From a virus, in IMG/VR virus record IMGVR_UViG_3300009194_000008, positions 1 to 64,000 of that record: a stretch of 64,000 nucleotides of DNA; one strand, written 5' to 3'. The notes under the pieces were generated by a model. The model saw nothing but the letters and a program-made list of their open reading frames with translations. It was not told where the DNA came from and ran no database searches. The position numbers and the translations under genes were made by a program. Shown here one piece after another: positions 24,888-34,091 of the stretch. Position 1 is the stretch's first letter. Each line of letters opens with the position of its first letter.

Positions 24888-25595
24888 ATGGATTTTCGTC
24901 AAGAAGGCCTGTGCCTGTATTATCAGGACGCCCTCAATTCCATTCAGCATACCACCGACGACCGTACCGATCGCACGGAGAAATCCGTGACCACGTATGC
25001 CGTCACTACCTATCAGATCGAACTGAGCGACGACGATCTGATCGAGGAGATTTGTGAAGTCGCTGATGTACCCCAGTGGGTGAAAGATCAGTGGTGCGAT
25101 CAAACCGGTTCTGTGCTGGTCGCCGAAGAACTGATCACCAAGGAGGCGACTCTTCAGGAGTCGTCTTTTCGTGATAACACTCGTGACGAGGACCACCAAC
25201 CCAAAGCACCCGTCTTTGAAGTCCGTTGCAAGATGTCCGAAAAACAGCGCAGATTGCAGTACCAAACCGCACTCCTGCGCAGCCGAATCAACGATCTTGG
25301 CAGGGGAACACACCATGGGCCACCACCGCAAGGGGAGAACCCCCTACAAAAATTTACCGAGCGGACAGGCGATCACATCCGCGTCTGTCCGCTCCAAACC
25401 CCAACAGGACGATCCTTCGATGACACAGAAACACGCTGGCTCGCAGGACTCTTCCTCGACAGCCAAGCGCGAGAAAACCAAGCGCTTTCCCAACAAGACG
25501 TTCGGACGGAAATTCCGCCCCGCAAACTGACGTCTCTTAACATGTCGGTGGTGTCCGTCTGTATAGGCGGCGCCACCTTTAACATGGACGGATGA
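24888..25595 (+). CDS. Hypothetical protein, 235 aa (boundaries uncertain)
   Basis: TAAGGAGTC precedes the ATG. The first 85 residues read as a natural acidic protein (through SDDDLIEEICEVADVPQWVKDQW). After that a terminator-like hairpin with a TCTTTT tail (about 25144-25170) lies inside the frame, and another plausible small gene overlaps in a second frame from 25315. The true gene may therefore have been shorter, with the downstream frame open by chance, or the hairpin may be incidental. No domain is recognised. Confidence 0.5.
   Translation: MDFRQEGLCLYYQDALNSIQHTTDDRTDRTEKSVTTYAVTTYQIELSDDDLIEEICEVADVPQWVKDQWCDQTGSVLVAEELITKEATLQESSFRDNTRDEDHQPKAPVFEVRCKMSEKQRRLQYQTALLRSRINDLGRGTHHGPPPQGENPLQKFTERTGDHIRVCPLQTPTGRSFDDTETRWLAGLFLDSQARENQALSQQDVRTEIPPRKLTSLNMSVVSVCIGGATFNMDG
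25315..25530 (+). CDS. Possible overlapping small basic protein, 71 aa
   Basis: An ATG at 25315 follows CAGGGGAACACACC. It opens a 71-residue frame whose product is basic and polar (GHHRKGRTPYKNLPSGQ then KREKTKRFPNKTFGRKFRP). It overlaps the 24888 frame completely. The good ribosome site and the natural basic composition argue for it; the overlap argues against. If real it could be a small nucleic-acid-binding protein. Confidence 0.35.
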   Translation: MGHHRKGRTPYKNLPSGQAITSASVRSKPQQDDPSMTQKHAGSQDSSSTAKREKTKRFPNKTFGRKFRPAN

Positions 25596-25601
25596 CACAA
25601 C

Positions 25602-26801
25602 ATGGCTCGACAACTCGATCACATCTTTGCCAGCCTAGTCTCAGAGGTGTTACCGGGTCCCGTGCCACTCCCCCAAGGGCGACGCCTACGCAGCTCGTTT
25701 CATCTTGAGTTCACTAACACCATGCGGGTTCCGGTCTTCTGGCGCAATGCGCTGGGGATTGTGGTGAGTGAGCCCAGTAGTTCATCCACTTCCGGTGGGG
25801 AATACTTTTACATCAGAATTGAGTATGAGTTCGAACCCGGAGTAAAGATTGACGCACGTGAACTATTGGATGAGCTAGAGCTGCCATCGAACCACGCTGA
25901 GTTAGGCGGCATTGTTAAAGCCCTGGAGGCACTCGAGAAAGATCCTAACTGGTATCAGCAACGTAAGTTTTCGTATCAGCTGGGGATCTCTCGTGAGGAC
26001 CTGGAAAACGCTGGAGGCGTGGCATATCTCAACGATGTTGATCTAGTGGTCGGATTTGAGCAGCACCGCGATGTTGCTCTCCATCCGTTCTCACCACCCG
26101 GTCAGCGTCAACGCCTTAGCGAAGTGCTGGACCCACAACAGGGGTTTCAGCAGCGCTTTGTCTTGATTGATAATTCGGGCATCATTGGCCCACGTTGGGT
26201 CAACACGGGTTATGGTACCTACGAGATAACACCGGTCGCCGATCCCCAGTTACGGGACGGGGTTTATGTTTCCGTATGCCATCACCGCCTGTCCGAACCA
26301 AAAACCACTCATTATCCCATGGAGGAAGCTGAGAAAGCCTTGGGGCTTTACCGCAATCGGGCCGAAGCCGAAGCGTTTGGGAGCCCCGAAGAGCGTTTCA
26401 AGGCGGAACTCAAAGAAACTGAACAACAGATTGCTCGCGACAAGGTCGAGCTGGGGAGACTGAAACAAGAGGTAGACCGAGAGAAACACGAAGCAGAAAC
26501 AGAACGACGTCGTGAAGACGAGCGGCGAGCGCAGGAACAAGCTGAAGCCGATGCCCGCAACAGACGAGAAAAAGAAGCCTTGGAGCGTGAACGCGATCGA
26601 CTGACGCTCGAAAAGGAACGGATGGACTTTGAACGACAGACGTTCCAGGAGCGACAGAAGTTTGAATACGACATGCGTTCTCGTGATCGGAAAGACCAAT
26701 CCGATACCCACAAGGCCGCCTTGGATTATGCCAAGGCCATTCTCGGCATCGTCAGCATAGGGCTATCACTCTACGCAGTGATCAAGAAAAACCAAAAGTA
26801 G
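25602..26801 (+). CDS. Coiled-coil protein with C-terminal membrane helix, 399 aa
   Basis: The 399-residue product has a globular N-terminal region of about 245 residues, then a long charged coiled coil (about residues 255-365) dominated by Glu, Arg, Lys and Gln heptads, then one hydrophobic helix (about 372-393) ending KKNQK. It is 8 bases upstream of the RNA polymerase subunit gene. The architecture suits a membrane-tethered or virion scaffold protein, but I recognise no family. Confidence 0.7.
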   Translation: MARQLDHIFASLVSEVLPGPVPLPQGRRLRSSFHLEFTNTMRVPVFWRNALGIVVSEPSSSSTSGGEYFYIRIEYEFEPGVKIDARELLDELELPSNHAELGGIVKALEALEKDPNWYQQRKFSYQLGISREDLENAGGVAYLNDVDLVVGFEQHRDVALHPFSPPGQRQRLSEVLDPQQGFQQRFVLIDNSGIIGPRWVNTGYGTYEITPVADPQLRDGVYVSVCHHRLSEPKTTHYPMEEAEKALGLYRNRAEAEAFGSPEERFKAELKETEQQIARDKVELGRLKQEVDREKHEAETERRREDERRAQEQAEADARNRREKEALERERDRLTLEKERMDFERQTFQERQKFEYDMRSRDRKDQSDTHKAALDYAKAILGIVSIGLSLYAVIKKNQK

Positions 26802-26809
26802 GATATCTA

Positions 26810-28435
26810 ATGGATAACGCGTTGCTGGAGCGTGTCAAAGCCGTGACACCCGAGTTCAACCCGTCCATCGCCAATGGACTGGCCGTTGAGCACATGATGT
26901 CTGTGTCTCCCGAAACGGGGACCATTTCTGCCGTGGCGTACATCGACCGTCTCATCAGCATCAACCAAGAGCTCTTTCCCGAAGGACTCGTCTATGACGG
27001 GAGCCAGGTTTGTACGCCGTCCCAGCAATTTGAGGAGGTGACACGCGAGTATGATGCCAAACGCAAAGCCAATATCGCTCGTTCTGATACGTACATGGTC
27101 AAGTATCAGTTCTCTTTTAAAGGAGAAAAACTGTTTCCGCGCTATGTCCTACTCCCGTATGTGCGTGACGGGGGTATTTTAAATCTTAACGGTGCGCTCT
27201 ACAATATCTCGCCGGTATTGACTGACGTAGGCTTCTCTGTGCTGAAGGGTAGTATTTTTATCCCGTTCCGACGCACCAAGTTGACCTTTAATCGCGTGGA
27301 CCATCCCTTCTATGCGAATGGGCGACGTGAGATTGTTTACGTTATCTGGAGCATGATCCATCAGCAGATGCGTGAAGTTACAAAACGTGATCTGGACAAT
27401 CGCCGGTACATCGAGTCCTGCCTCGCCCACTACTTCTTCTGTCGCTTTGGGGTCACCGAGACCTTTAAACGCTGGGGACACGCCAACGTGATGGTGGGGT
27501 GGAACAAGGACTTCCCGGAATCGGAATACCCACGTAGTCAATACACCCGTTTCGAGTCAGTCCACCTGAAGGGGCGACACCCCAGTGGTGAGATGTGTCT
27601 AATCGTACCCAAAGAGGAAGACACGGACTTTGTACGGATGTTGGTGGGTGGTTTCTTCTACGTGGTGGATACCTTCCCCGACCACTTCCGGGAGCCGAGC
27701 TGGGTTGACGCCACTACCAATTGGCGTATCCTGCTGGGCCATCTGGTGTTTGGGGACTACCGTCATGCCGGTAAGCTACAAGAAGACATCGATACCCACC
27801 TGGCGGGGTTCGAAATCTCCCTCGATGAAATCACCCGTGATGATCTCAAGGGTCGCCACATCTATGTGGACAACATCTGGGAGTTGCTGTACACCATCAT
27901 GACCGACCTGGCATGCCATTTCTATCAGACCAGTACCGATGAAGCGTCGATGTACAACAAACGTCTCATGGTACTGCGCTACGTCATGGAGGAGTTCAAT
28001 AATCAGATTTCGAAGTTCGGCTACTTCTTCCAGGGGCGCAAGGATAAGGAGTGGACTGCCGATGACCTCAACGAAGCATTAAAGAAGCACTTCAAGCTGA
28101 GTACCTGTGTCGGACGACTGACATCGGAGCATGGGGAAATCAACACCGTCAGCTATCCCGGGGATAACAAAATCTTCCGGATCACGTCGATGTTGATCCC
28201 GCAGGATAAAGCCCGTAAGAGCCGTGGATACAGCAAAGGCTTGATCGACGATGCGTCTCGCTTGCTACATGCGAGTATTGCCGAGATCGGTCAATTCAAT
28301 AACCAACCCAAAAATAACCCGGATGGGCGTAGTCGTGCTAACCCTAACAAGCGCGTTAGTGTGGAAGGACTGGTACAACGTAACCCAGAACGGGAAGAGT
28401 TGATCGAGTCCGTTCAGAAACGACTGCATCGCTGA
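26810..28435 (+). CDS. Split RNA polymerase beta-like subunit (phiKZ gp123-like)
   Basis: The 541-residue product resembles the N-terminal half of the bacterial RNA polymerase beta subunit as split in phiKZ-like phages. The clearest local match is RYVLLPYVRDGGILNLNGAL (about residues 104-123) followed by YNISPVLTD, which parallels the beta-subunit segment with its G-x-F-x-I-N-G-x-E core. The position between capsid and portal genes equals that of phiKZ gp123, a subunit of the non-virion polymerase that transcribes late genes. Other subunits are not in this window. The call rests on motif style, length and synteny. If right, it should read the TATG-type late promoters suggested elsewhere here. 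Confidence 0.6.
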   Translation: MDNALLERVKAVTPEFNPSIANGLAVEHMMSVSPETGTISAVAYIDRLISINQELFPEGLVYDGSQVCTPSQQFEEVTREYDAKRKANIARSDTYMVKYQFSFKGEKLFPRYVLLPYVRDGGILNLNGALYNISPVLTDVGFSVLKGSIFIPFRRTKLTFNRVDHPFYANGRREIVYVIWSMIHQQMREVTKRDLDNRRYIESCLAHYFFCRFGVTETFKRWGHANVMVGWNKDFPESEYPRSQYTRFESVHLKGRHPSGEMCLIVPKEEDTDFVRMLVGGFFYVVDTFPDHFREPSWVDATTNWRILLGHLVFGDYRHAGKLQEDIDTHLAGFEISLDEITRDDLKGRHIYVDNIWELLYTIMTDLACHFYQTSTDEASMYNKRLMVLRYVMEEFNNQISKFGYFFQGRKDKEWTADDLNEALKKHFKLSTCVGRLTSEHGEINTVSYPGDNKIFRITSMLIPQDKARKSRGYSKGLIDDASRLLHASIAEIGQFNNQPKNNPDGRSRANPNKRVSVEGLVQRNPEREELIESVQKRLHR

Positions 28436-28473
28436 TCCTACCGACCCGTAACGAGAACGAAAGGACACCTATC

Positions 28474-30627
28474 ATGAGTTACCAGGCCAACAACCAACAG
28501 CTTCCGGTCCGCTACGACCAACCGGACCAGAGGACGTTCAATCCTTCGTTGCCGCACAACAACGAAGTGACCCCGCCGGTGAATCCCCCGCCGGGGCTGG
28601 ATCCGCAGGTGATGACCCAAGTGGCAGCGATGTTCCGCACCCGGTGCCAGAACAGTTCGCAGAAGACCCCGCTTCACACGTTCACCTATAACCTGCTCAG
28701 TCACAACTTCTTCCAGAATGAGCGCTACACCCACTGGGTCCAGTACACCATGGACTTCACGGCGTTTCTCATGCAGGCCCGGGGTTACCAGCCTCAACAG
28801 GCAGTGGAGAAGGCCGTTGACCTGATCTATACCGGGATGCTGGCGATGATTGCCGCAGAGTACCCGGCGATCGTCGGTCTGATTGACCAAGGCATCCATC
28901 AAGACCTGATGGGGGCCGCCCAGGCGCTGGAGACCATCAAGAACGACCTCAATGCGTTTCACCAGCAGCGGGGTCAGGGGGGAATGCCGCCACAGCAGGG
29001 CGGTTATCAGCAAACGATGCCTGGCTATCATCAGCAGGCACCTAGCCCGACCATGTCCTACGGGCAGTCGTCGCAGCGTCAGCTCCCGCCGGTGGGTGCT
29101 GGTGGCGGCTACCCGCAACAGGGAGGTGGTATCGGGAACACGGCACCCACACCGTATCAGTTGGGAGGTTCGGCCCCGGGTGGTTATAACCCCCCGCCGC
29201 AAACCGGTGGCGTAACGGCCGGTGCACCGGCGGGTGGACGTTTTGCAGATGCACCAGCGACACCGTCACAGCCGATGCCGCAAACCCCGGCCGATAGCTG
29301 GACGGCTGGTCAACCTGTGAACCGTAGCATGGCGAACATCCAACCGCCTAACCTCGGTGGTGGCCCTCAGGTGCCGCCCCCGCAACCGGAGGCACCCTCC
29401 ATGATGTCGAATCAACCCGCACCGCATTCGGTCGATGAGATCGACCTTATCGCCCATGCCGCCGCAAATAGCTCTGAGCGGCCGTATGACGAGATTCACA
29501 TCCCAGGCGGGGTCGTGGCACGCCCAGCCCACCTTTCGGGCTGGAAACGCACTCGTAGCGACGCTAAGCCCTATGCGATCGCCTACGATCCCCAAAAGTA
29601 CATCCTCTTCCATGTGAAATGGCCCGATGGCGTGGTGGAAGAGAAACTGGTGGAGTATCAGTCAGTGAAAAACATGGATTACCTCCAGCACGAGATCAAC
29701 GCCCGTCTGCGGGGGGAGAAGATCAAGCCGGAAGGCAAGGTCATCCCCACCCACCACAAGGTGATCGATTTCGACGAACCCCTCAAGCCGGTGGAGGAAG
29801 TGAAGGAATCCCTGGACAAGGGGTTGATCGACAAGGATGCGCTGCGTCCGGTGGTCCTGGAAGGAATGTTCACGGCGTCGTCGGATCTGGAGAACGAGGA
29901 AACCGCCCTCCAGCAGGTGGCCGAGCAGTTGGGGCTGTCCAGTGAGGAACTGACCCATGTTCCGGCACACGAATACACCAGTGCCAACATGCATCCGCTG
30001 AACCTCCCCGAAGAAGGTCAGGAACGGCTGAAGATGCTGGCCACCACGGACTCGCTGGTGGGTCTGGCCACGGGCCTGGTCGAGGCAGTAAACGATGGGT
30101 TGATGTCCCAGCGTTACTTCCGGTTCTTCGATGAGCGCCTGACGCGGATGATCAACTGCGCACTGGCCGATAACATGGGCCTGGATCAACTCAAGATCGA
30201 CAGCTTCGTCGAGGACATCGAAGGATTGTTCCCGTATCTGGCCAACCACCACGGTCCGGAACTGGTGGAAGTTCTGAAGTCTCGGACCAAGGGCCTGTTG
30301 ATGCAGTGGATGTCGCTGCAGTACGAGGAAACCGAGGACGAGGGTGCAGGGGGTACGCTCTTCCTGGCGGACGAGTATGTCAACCTGCAACTGCCCTGGA
30401 CCAGTGACGAAATGGCGTCACTGAACCTGACCGACGAACCGGTGCTGCTGCAATCGTCTACCCATCCCAAGATCACTCGGGTGGTGAACGAGATGCTCAA
30501 GCGCCACGACCGTAACGGCACCCTGCTGGGACGGTTCTTCCGACTGATTACCGCTGACGGGATCTACCTCACGGTCCTGCGGGGATGGTTGGTTGAACAA
30601 TCCGTCCTGCTCAAGCGTGTCAACTAA
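28474..30627 (+). CDS. Virion-type protein with Pro/Gln/Gly-rich linker, 717 aa
   Basis: CGAAAGGACACC precedes the ATG. The product has a helical N-terminal domain (about residues 45-160), a low-complexity linker rich in Pro, Gln and Gly (about 165-310), and a globular C-terminal region (about 320-717). The linker suggests a flexible tether between two modules. Codon bias is strong towards C and G, fitting high expression. It lies between the polymerase subunit and the portal, among head genes. No family recognised. Confidence 0.72.
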   Translation: MSYQANNQQLPVRYDQPDQRTFNPSLPHNNEVTPPVNPPPGLDPQVMTQVAAMFRTRCQNSSQKTPLHTFTYNLLSHNFFQNERYTHWVQYTMDFTAFLMQARGYQPQQAVEKAVDLIYTGMLAMIAAEYPAIVGLIDQGIHQDLMGAAQALETIKNDLNAFHQQRGQGGMPPQQGGYQQTMPGYHQQAPSPTMSYGQSSQRQLPPVGAGGGYPQQGGGIGNTAPTPYQLGGSAPGGYNPPPQTGGVTAGAPAGGRFADAPATPSQPMPQTPADSWTAGQPVNRSMANIQPPNLGGGPQVPPPQPEAPSMMSNQPAPHSVDEIDLIAHAAANSSERPYDEIHIPGGVVARPAHLSGWKRTRSDAKPYAIAYDPQKYILFHVKWPDGVVEEKLVEYQSVKNMDYLQHEINARLRGEKIKPEGKVIPTHHKVIDFDEPLKPVEEVKESLDKGLIDKDALRPVVLEGMFTASSDLENEETALQQVAEQLGLSSEELTHVPAHEYTSANMHPLNLPEEGQERLKMLATTDSLVGLATGLVEAVNDGLMSQRYFRFFDERLTRMINCALADNMGLDQLKIDSFVEDIEGLFPYLANHHGPELVEVLKSRTKGLLMQWMSLQYEETEDEGAGGTLFLADEYVNLQLPWTSDEMASLNLTDEPVLLQSSTHPKITRVVNEMLKRHDRNGTLLGRFFRLITADGIYLTVLRGWLVEQSVLLKRVN

Positions 30628-30705
30628 CGTCCTTTCGGGGATGTGACCGGCCTGGCATGTCCCCGATGTTGGCCGGGAGTCTCTGAAAGGAGCATTGCGG
30701 CACAC

Positions 30706-30734
30706 AGCCCTCCCCGGTTGGGGAGGGCTTTTTA
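30706..30734 (+). terminator. Rho-independent terminator
   Basis: AGCCCTCCCC and GGGGAGGGCT form a perfect 10-bp stem with a GGTT loop, followed by TTTTAT. A second weaker CGGGGA/TCCCCG hairpin lies at about 30638-30665 after the previous stop. Confidence 0.82.
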
Positions 30735-30796
30735 TATCGTCTATCTTAAATTACCCATCTGTACCATTAACCCTTTTTTCAAACAGGAATCCCACC

Positions 30797-31351
30797 ATGC
30801 CCGCATCCAAGAGCACCGCCTCAGTCTATATGGCTACCCGTCCCACGATGCACACCATGACCGCTGAAGAAGCCCACCGCCTGGACCTCCACATCCATAA
30901 CGAGACAGTACAAGAGCGCAATCGGGTGGGCATCAACTACACGATCCGTGACATCCTCGAACGTCTCCCCAACTTGGAAAAAGAATACGAGCTGATCCAC
31001 TCCAAGGAGAATAAGGAGAGCGATTGTCCCGTCCTTGGGTTCGTGACGCTGGATGGACTAGTTAACCCCCAGCGCATTCCGATTAAATACCGGTTACCTC
31101 TGGGGGAAGACCTTGACCTTCAACGGACACAGTTTAAATGGCGGGAAGATGGCTCGGGGGTGTTGATCATCCACACGGGCCATAACGTGATCAAGTTGAT
31201 CGACCCGCCAGTGGATCACACGGGTTTGACGTTTGTCGACCTCAGTTTGGGTCCCTACTCACCCGATACATCAATGATGACGATCGCAACACTCGCCGTC
31301 AAGGATTCTCAGGATAACGAATACAAGATCAATATACCCAGTAGTCAGTAG
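30797..31351 (+). CDS. Hypothetical protein, 184 aa
   Basis: I choose the ATG at 30797, preceded by ACAGGAAT; in-frame codons further upstream lie in or before the terminator. The product begins with a Ser/Thr-rich leader, has a helical segment to about residue 70, then a beta-rich domain. No motif is recognised. It is a single-gene unit between two terminators. A small virion protein is possible. Confidence 0.65.
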   Translation: MPASKSTASVYMATRPTMHTMTAEEAHRLDLHIHNETVQERNRVGINYTIRDILERLPNLEKEYELIHSKENKESDCPVLGFVTLDGLVNPQRIPIKYRLPLGEDLDLQRTQFKWREDGSGVLIIHTGHNVIKLIDPPVDHTGLTFVDLSLGPYSPDTSMMTIATLAVKDSQDNEYKINIPSSQ

Positions 31352-31359
31352 GGGTGGAC

Positions 31360-31399
31360 GACATAAAGTCGGGGTCCTGTGGGGACCCCGTTTATGCCC
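31360..31399. terminator. Bidirectional hairpin with TTTATGYC on both strands
   Basis: CGGGGTCC and GGACCCCG form an 8-bp stem between convergent genes. TTTATGCCC follows on the plus strand and CTTTATGTCG on the minus strand. This symmetric case shows the TATG tag is tied to the hairpin. Confidence 0.72.
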
Positions 31400-31413
31400 G
31401 ACCTTCTTTTTTT

Positions 31414-31887
31414 TTATTCTTGGGTGATACTCAGTTCACCCACCCAACGCAGTGAACGCGGATGGGCTTTCATGGCGTACGCTTCGCCAGGCGGAATCAT
31501 TTCATGAATCACATCGTCCTTATCAAACACCACCCCGGTCCGTTGGGTCAGGTATTTGGTTAGTTCAATGGTAGATGTCATGGCTTGTTCCGCCGGAATG
31601 ATAACGGGTCCTCCGAAGAAGCGGTTCAGATCCAACCGCCGGTAGATGACGGTCATCTGTCGGGTAGGAGGCAGTAGGTTATAGAGGATGGTGCTGGGCC
31701 TTAATGCCAGCGTGATTTCCATGCGGTCGTCGTCCATGGGGTCAAGGGCCACCAAGGACGTCATATTAGGATCGATCGTCATGTGATAGCGACGATTGAT
31801 CAGTTCAATGATGGCCTCCCACGGAGGGAGGCGCAACAAGTCACGAGTTAAACTCACGAGAGTATCCTCTAGGTAAGATCCGGCCAA
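31414..31887 (-). CDS. Virion-type protein, 157 aa
   Basis: The gene overlaps the end of the larger upstream gene by 19 bases, so the two are translationally coupled. The 157-residue product is soluble with a helical N-terminus and beta strands after. No catalytic motif is visible. The pair forms a minus-strand island between head genes on the plus strand; a baseplate or tail role is inference from the partner. Confidence 0.65.
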   Translation of the reverse strand: MAGSYLEDTLVSLTRDLLRLPPWEAIIELINRRYHMTIDPNMTSLVALDPMDDDRMEITLALRPSTILYNLLPPTRQMTVIYRRLDLNRFFGGPVIIPAEQAMTSTIELTKYLTQRTGVVFDKDDVIHEMIPPGEAYAMKAHPRSLRWVGELSITQE

Positions 31888-34040
31888 TCGCTGTCAGGGT
31901 CGGGGTATTGATAATGGCCAAGATCATTCGTGTCCGGGTCGGTATCATGGATAGTCACCGACATGCTCCGAACACCGATGTTCGCTACATTGAGTCGTGC
32001 CGTCCCCAACGTCCGGGGGCGTTGACGAATCCCCACCGTGGGGTTGTAACGAAGCCCATGATTGGCGTGCATGTCCACACTGAACGGCGGCTCTGCCAGA
32101 ACATCATGAATATCGAGTGTCTCTTCATGTTGGTTCCGTGAGGAAAGCACCGTGACATGTGGATGCGGAACCCGGAACTCAGAAGCTTCCTCATTACTGA
32201 TATCCCCTAACCGAATCGTGGGGGTACCAATATACCAGAAATCCTCTTCGTTGATGGTCCGCAGGTATTGGACACTGTACGAGCTAAGCTGGCGCATTAA
32301 CCCCAGCATCGACTTTTGTAGTTCTGACAAGGTCTTGCGATTGATCAGATCCTCACCGGTCGCGGCCTTGACGCAATCCACATATAACTGCTCCATGTCA
32401 AAGGTGGAAAGATCGGCAACCCCATACCCTTTCTCTTTGAACCATTGCTCGAACGAGATGACCTCGTCTACCAGGTTACACTTGATGTGCATGAAATGCC
32501 GACGAACTAACTGTTCGGCCATGACACGGTTCATGTAGTGTTCCTGGAACGAGTAGAGTTCCCAGAGTTTCAGGTATTCCTGGTGGAGGTTGGCACAGTC
32601 GTTATAGAACTTCTCGGTGGTGATGTAGCTGGACAGCGGGCTGATACGGTCGCGAATCGCCTCAATCAGTCCGTTGGGGACGTAACGTCGGTCGATAATC
32701 GATTCAAGCTCGTTGTGGGACGGCAGAGGGTCCCTCAGGACGTCGTAAGCGATGACCCTGGGGATGGTATCGAATTCGATGCCGCGCGCCTTGTTGAAGG
32801 CCCACAGGCCCACAATGAAGGCATCCCTTACTGTCATCGACATATACTGACCGGTACCCGGGTTAGGAACGTTGATAAAGGCGTTATAGCGGTTATGGGT
32901 GGACAGATACAACCACTCGTAGAGCAGTATGCTTCCCAAGGACCGGATAGAGGAATTACTGCGATCCACCACTTCCGATTCCAGTACCTTGGTGGGAAGA
33001 CTACTGAAGCGTTGACTTTGGGTGCGTTCGGTGATCTCCAACTCGGCACTGTTCTGTACCACCGCGTTTTCGCGTGCAACACTCCGCTCACGGTTAAGTA
33101 TCGTATGGACCGAAGCGGTATCGCGGCCACTCTGGTTATAGCCGAAATTGATGGGGTATTTCGCTAACTCCACATCCGGGTAGATGTTGTCCGGTAATGC
33201 CTCGACGTTGTGTTGCAGTTTGTACCAGGCCAGCGGTAGCCCGCGGGCGGTCATGATGTTATCGACCAGTTTGTCGAAGACTTCCTGTTTCCCCACATTG
33301 CGGTTGAGATGACGGATATTGCGGTACAGGTACAGCTGCTGGCGTTTGTTCAGATGACTCATGTACCCGTCCAGACGACCATTGGACGACAGATATTCCC
33401 GCACATGGAAACTGTGGGCGTAGGGGGTCTTGGCGTTGCGTAACCGAATCAACTGCACCACATAGGGGAGGTTAGCATACAGGATACCCAGAAACGCCGG
33501 AATGTACAGGTCGTCCGCCAAGCCATATTGCACATTGTACCAACGACTAAAATACGCATAGAGCCACTGCTGTAACCGGTTGATGACGTTGGTTTCGTTA
33601 GGCTCCAGGAACGTCGGATCGTAATACAAAAGCGTTCCATCATCTGCATCCACTGCAGTTTGTTTATCGATGGGGGACAAGATCCCGTTGATCAAAGGTA
33701 CTTGAGTCGGGTAACGGCGTGTCAGGTCGGTGTAGTAACGGGTACCGAATTGATACTCCCGATACGTAGCCCGATGTAGGCGCAGGTTCTCTTTGGTGAA
33801 CGCGATCTCTTCCAGGGTATCCATGGACCTGACGGTCATGGGTTCGTCAGTGAGATGGTATTCACCGGCCAGGTTTTTGTAGTATTTCCAGCTGTGTGGG
33901 TCGTCAGGGTTCACCGGAACCCCAACGGCTTTGAGTTCGTTATTCAGTGTCTCAGCGCTGCCCGCACACTTCACCACCAGGGTGCGCACAAAGTCTAAGA
34001 CCTCATCGCGATATAGCCGATAGTAGGTATTATTGCTCAT
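31869..34040 (-). CDS. Large virion-type protein, 723 aa
   Basis: The 723-residue product is rich in Tyr, Arg and Asn and mostly helical in the first 600 residues, with a beta-looking C-terminal 120 residues ending in an Asp-rich tail. No signal peptide, membrane helix or catalytic motif is visible. It is divergent from the portal gene, 51 bases away. By size and place it should be a structural protein, perhaps baseplate or tail, but I recognise no family with confidence. Confidence 0.7.
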   Translation of the reverse strand: MSNNTYYRLYRDEVLDFVRTLVVKCAGSAETLNNELKAVGVPVNPDDPHSWKYYKNLAGEYHLTDEPMTVRSMDTLEEIAFTKENLRLHRATYREYQFGTRYYTDLTRRYPTQVPLINGILSPIDKQTAVDADDGTLLYYDPTFLEPNETNVINRLQQWLYAYFSRWYNVQYGLADDLYIPAFLGILYANLPYVVQLIRLRNAKTPYAHSFHVREYLSSNGRLDGYMSHLNKRQQLYLYRNIRHLNRNVGKQEVFDKLVDNIMTARGLPLAWYKLQHNVEALPDNIYPDVELAKYPINFGYNQSGRDTASVHTILNRERSVARENAVVQNSAELEITERTQSQRFSSLPTKVLESEVVDRSNSSIRSLGSILLYEWLYLSTHNRYNAFINVPNPGTGQYMSMTVRDAFIVGLWAFNKARGIEFDTIPRVIAYDVLRDPLPSHNELESIIDRRYVPNGLIEAIRDRISPLSSYITTEKFYNDCANLHQEYLKLWELYSFQEHYMNRVMAEQLVRRHFMHIKCNLVDEVISFEQWFKEKGYGVADLSTFDMEQLYVDCVKAATGEDLINRKTLSELQKSMLGLMRQLSSYSVQYLRTINEEDFWYIGTPTIRLGDISNEEASEFRVPHPHVTVLSSRNQHEETLDIHDVLAEPPFSVDMHANHGLRYNPTVGIRQRPRTLGTARLNVANIGVRSMSVTIHDTDPDTNDLGHYQYPDPDSDWPDLT

Positions 34041-34091
34041 GGGGTCCCTATTGATTGAATCAAAATGTCATGTGAAAAGGAGTGACCGAGT

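Noticed and set aside
28438-29202. Minus-strand frame opposite the Pro/Gln/Gly-rich protein
   Set aside because: Shadow of the low-complexity linker; Arg/His/Leu-rich nonsense.
30695-30796. Earlier TTG start for the 30797 gene
   Set aside because: The extension would run through the terminator hairpin and the AGGAG is too close to the TTG; the ATG at 30797 has good spacing.
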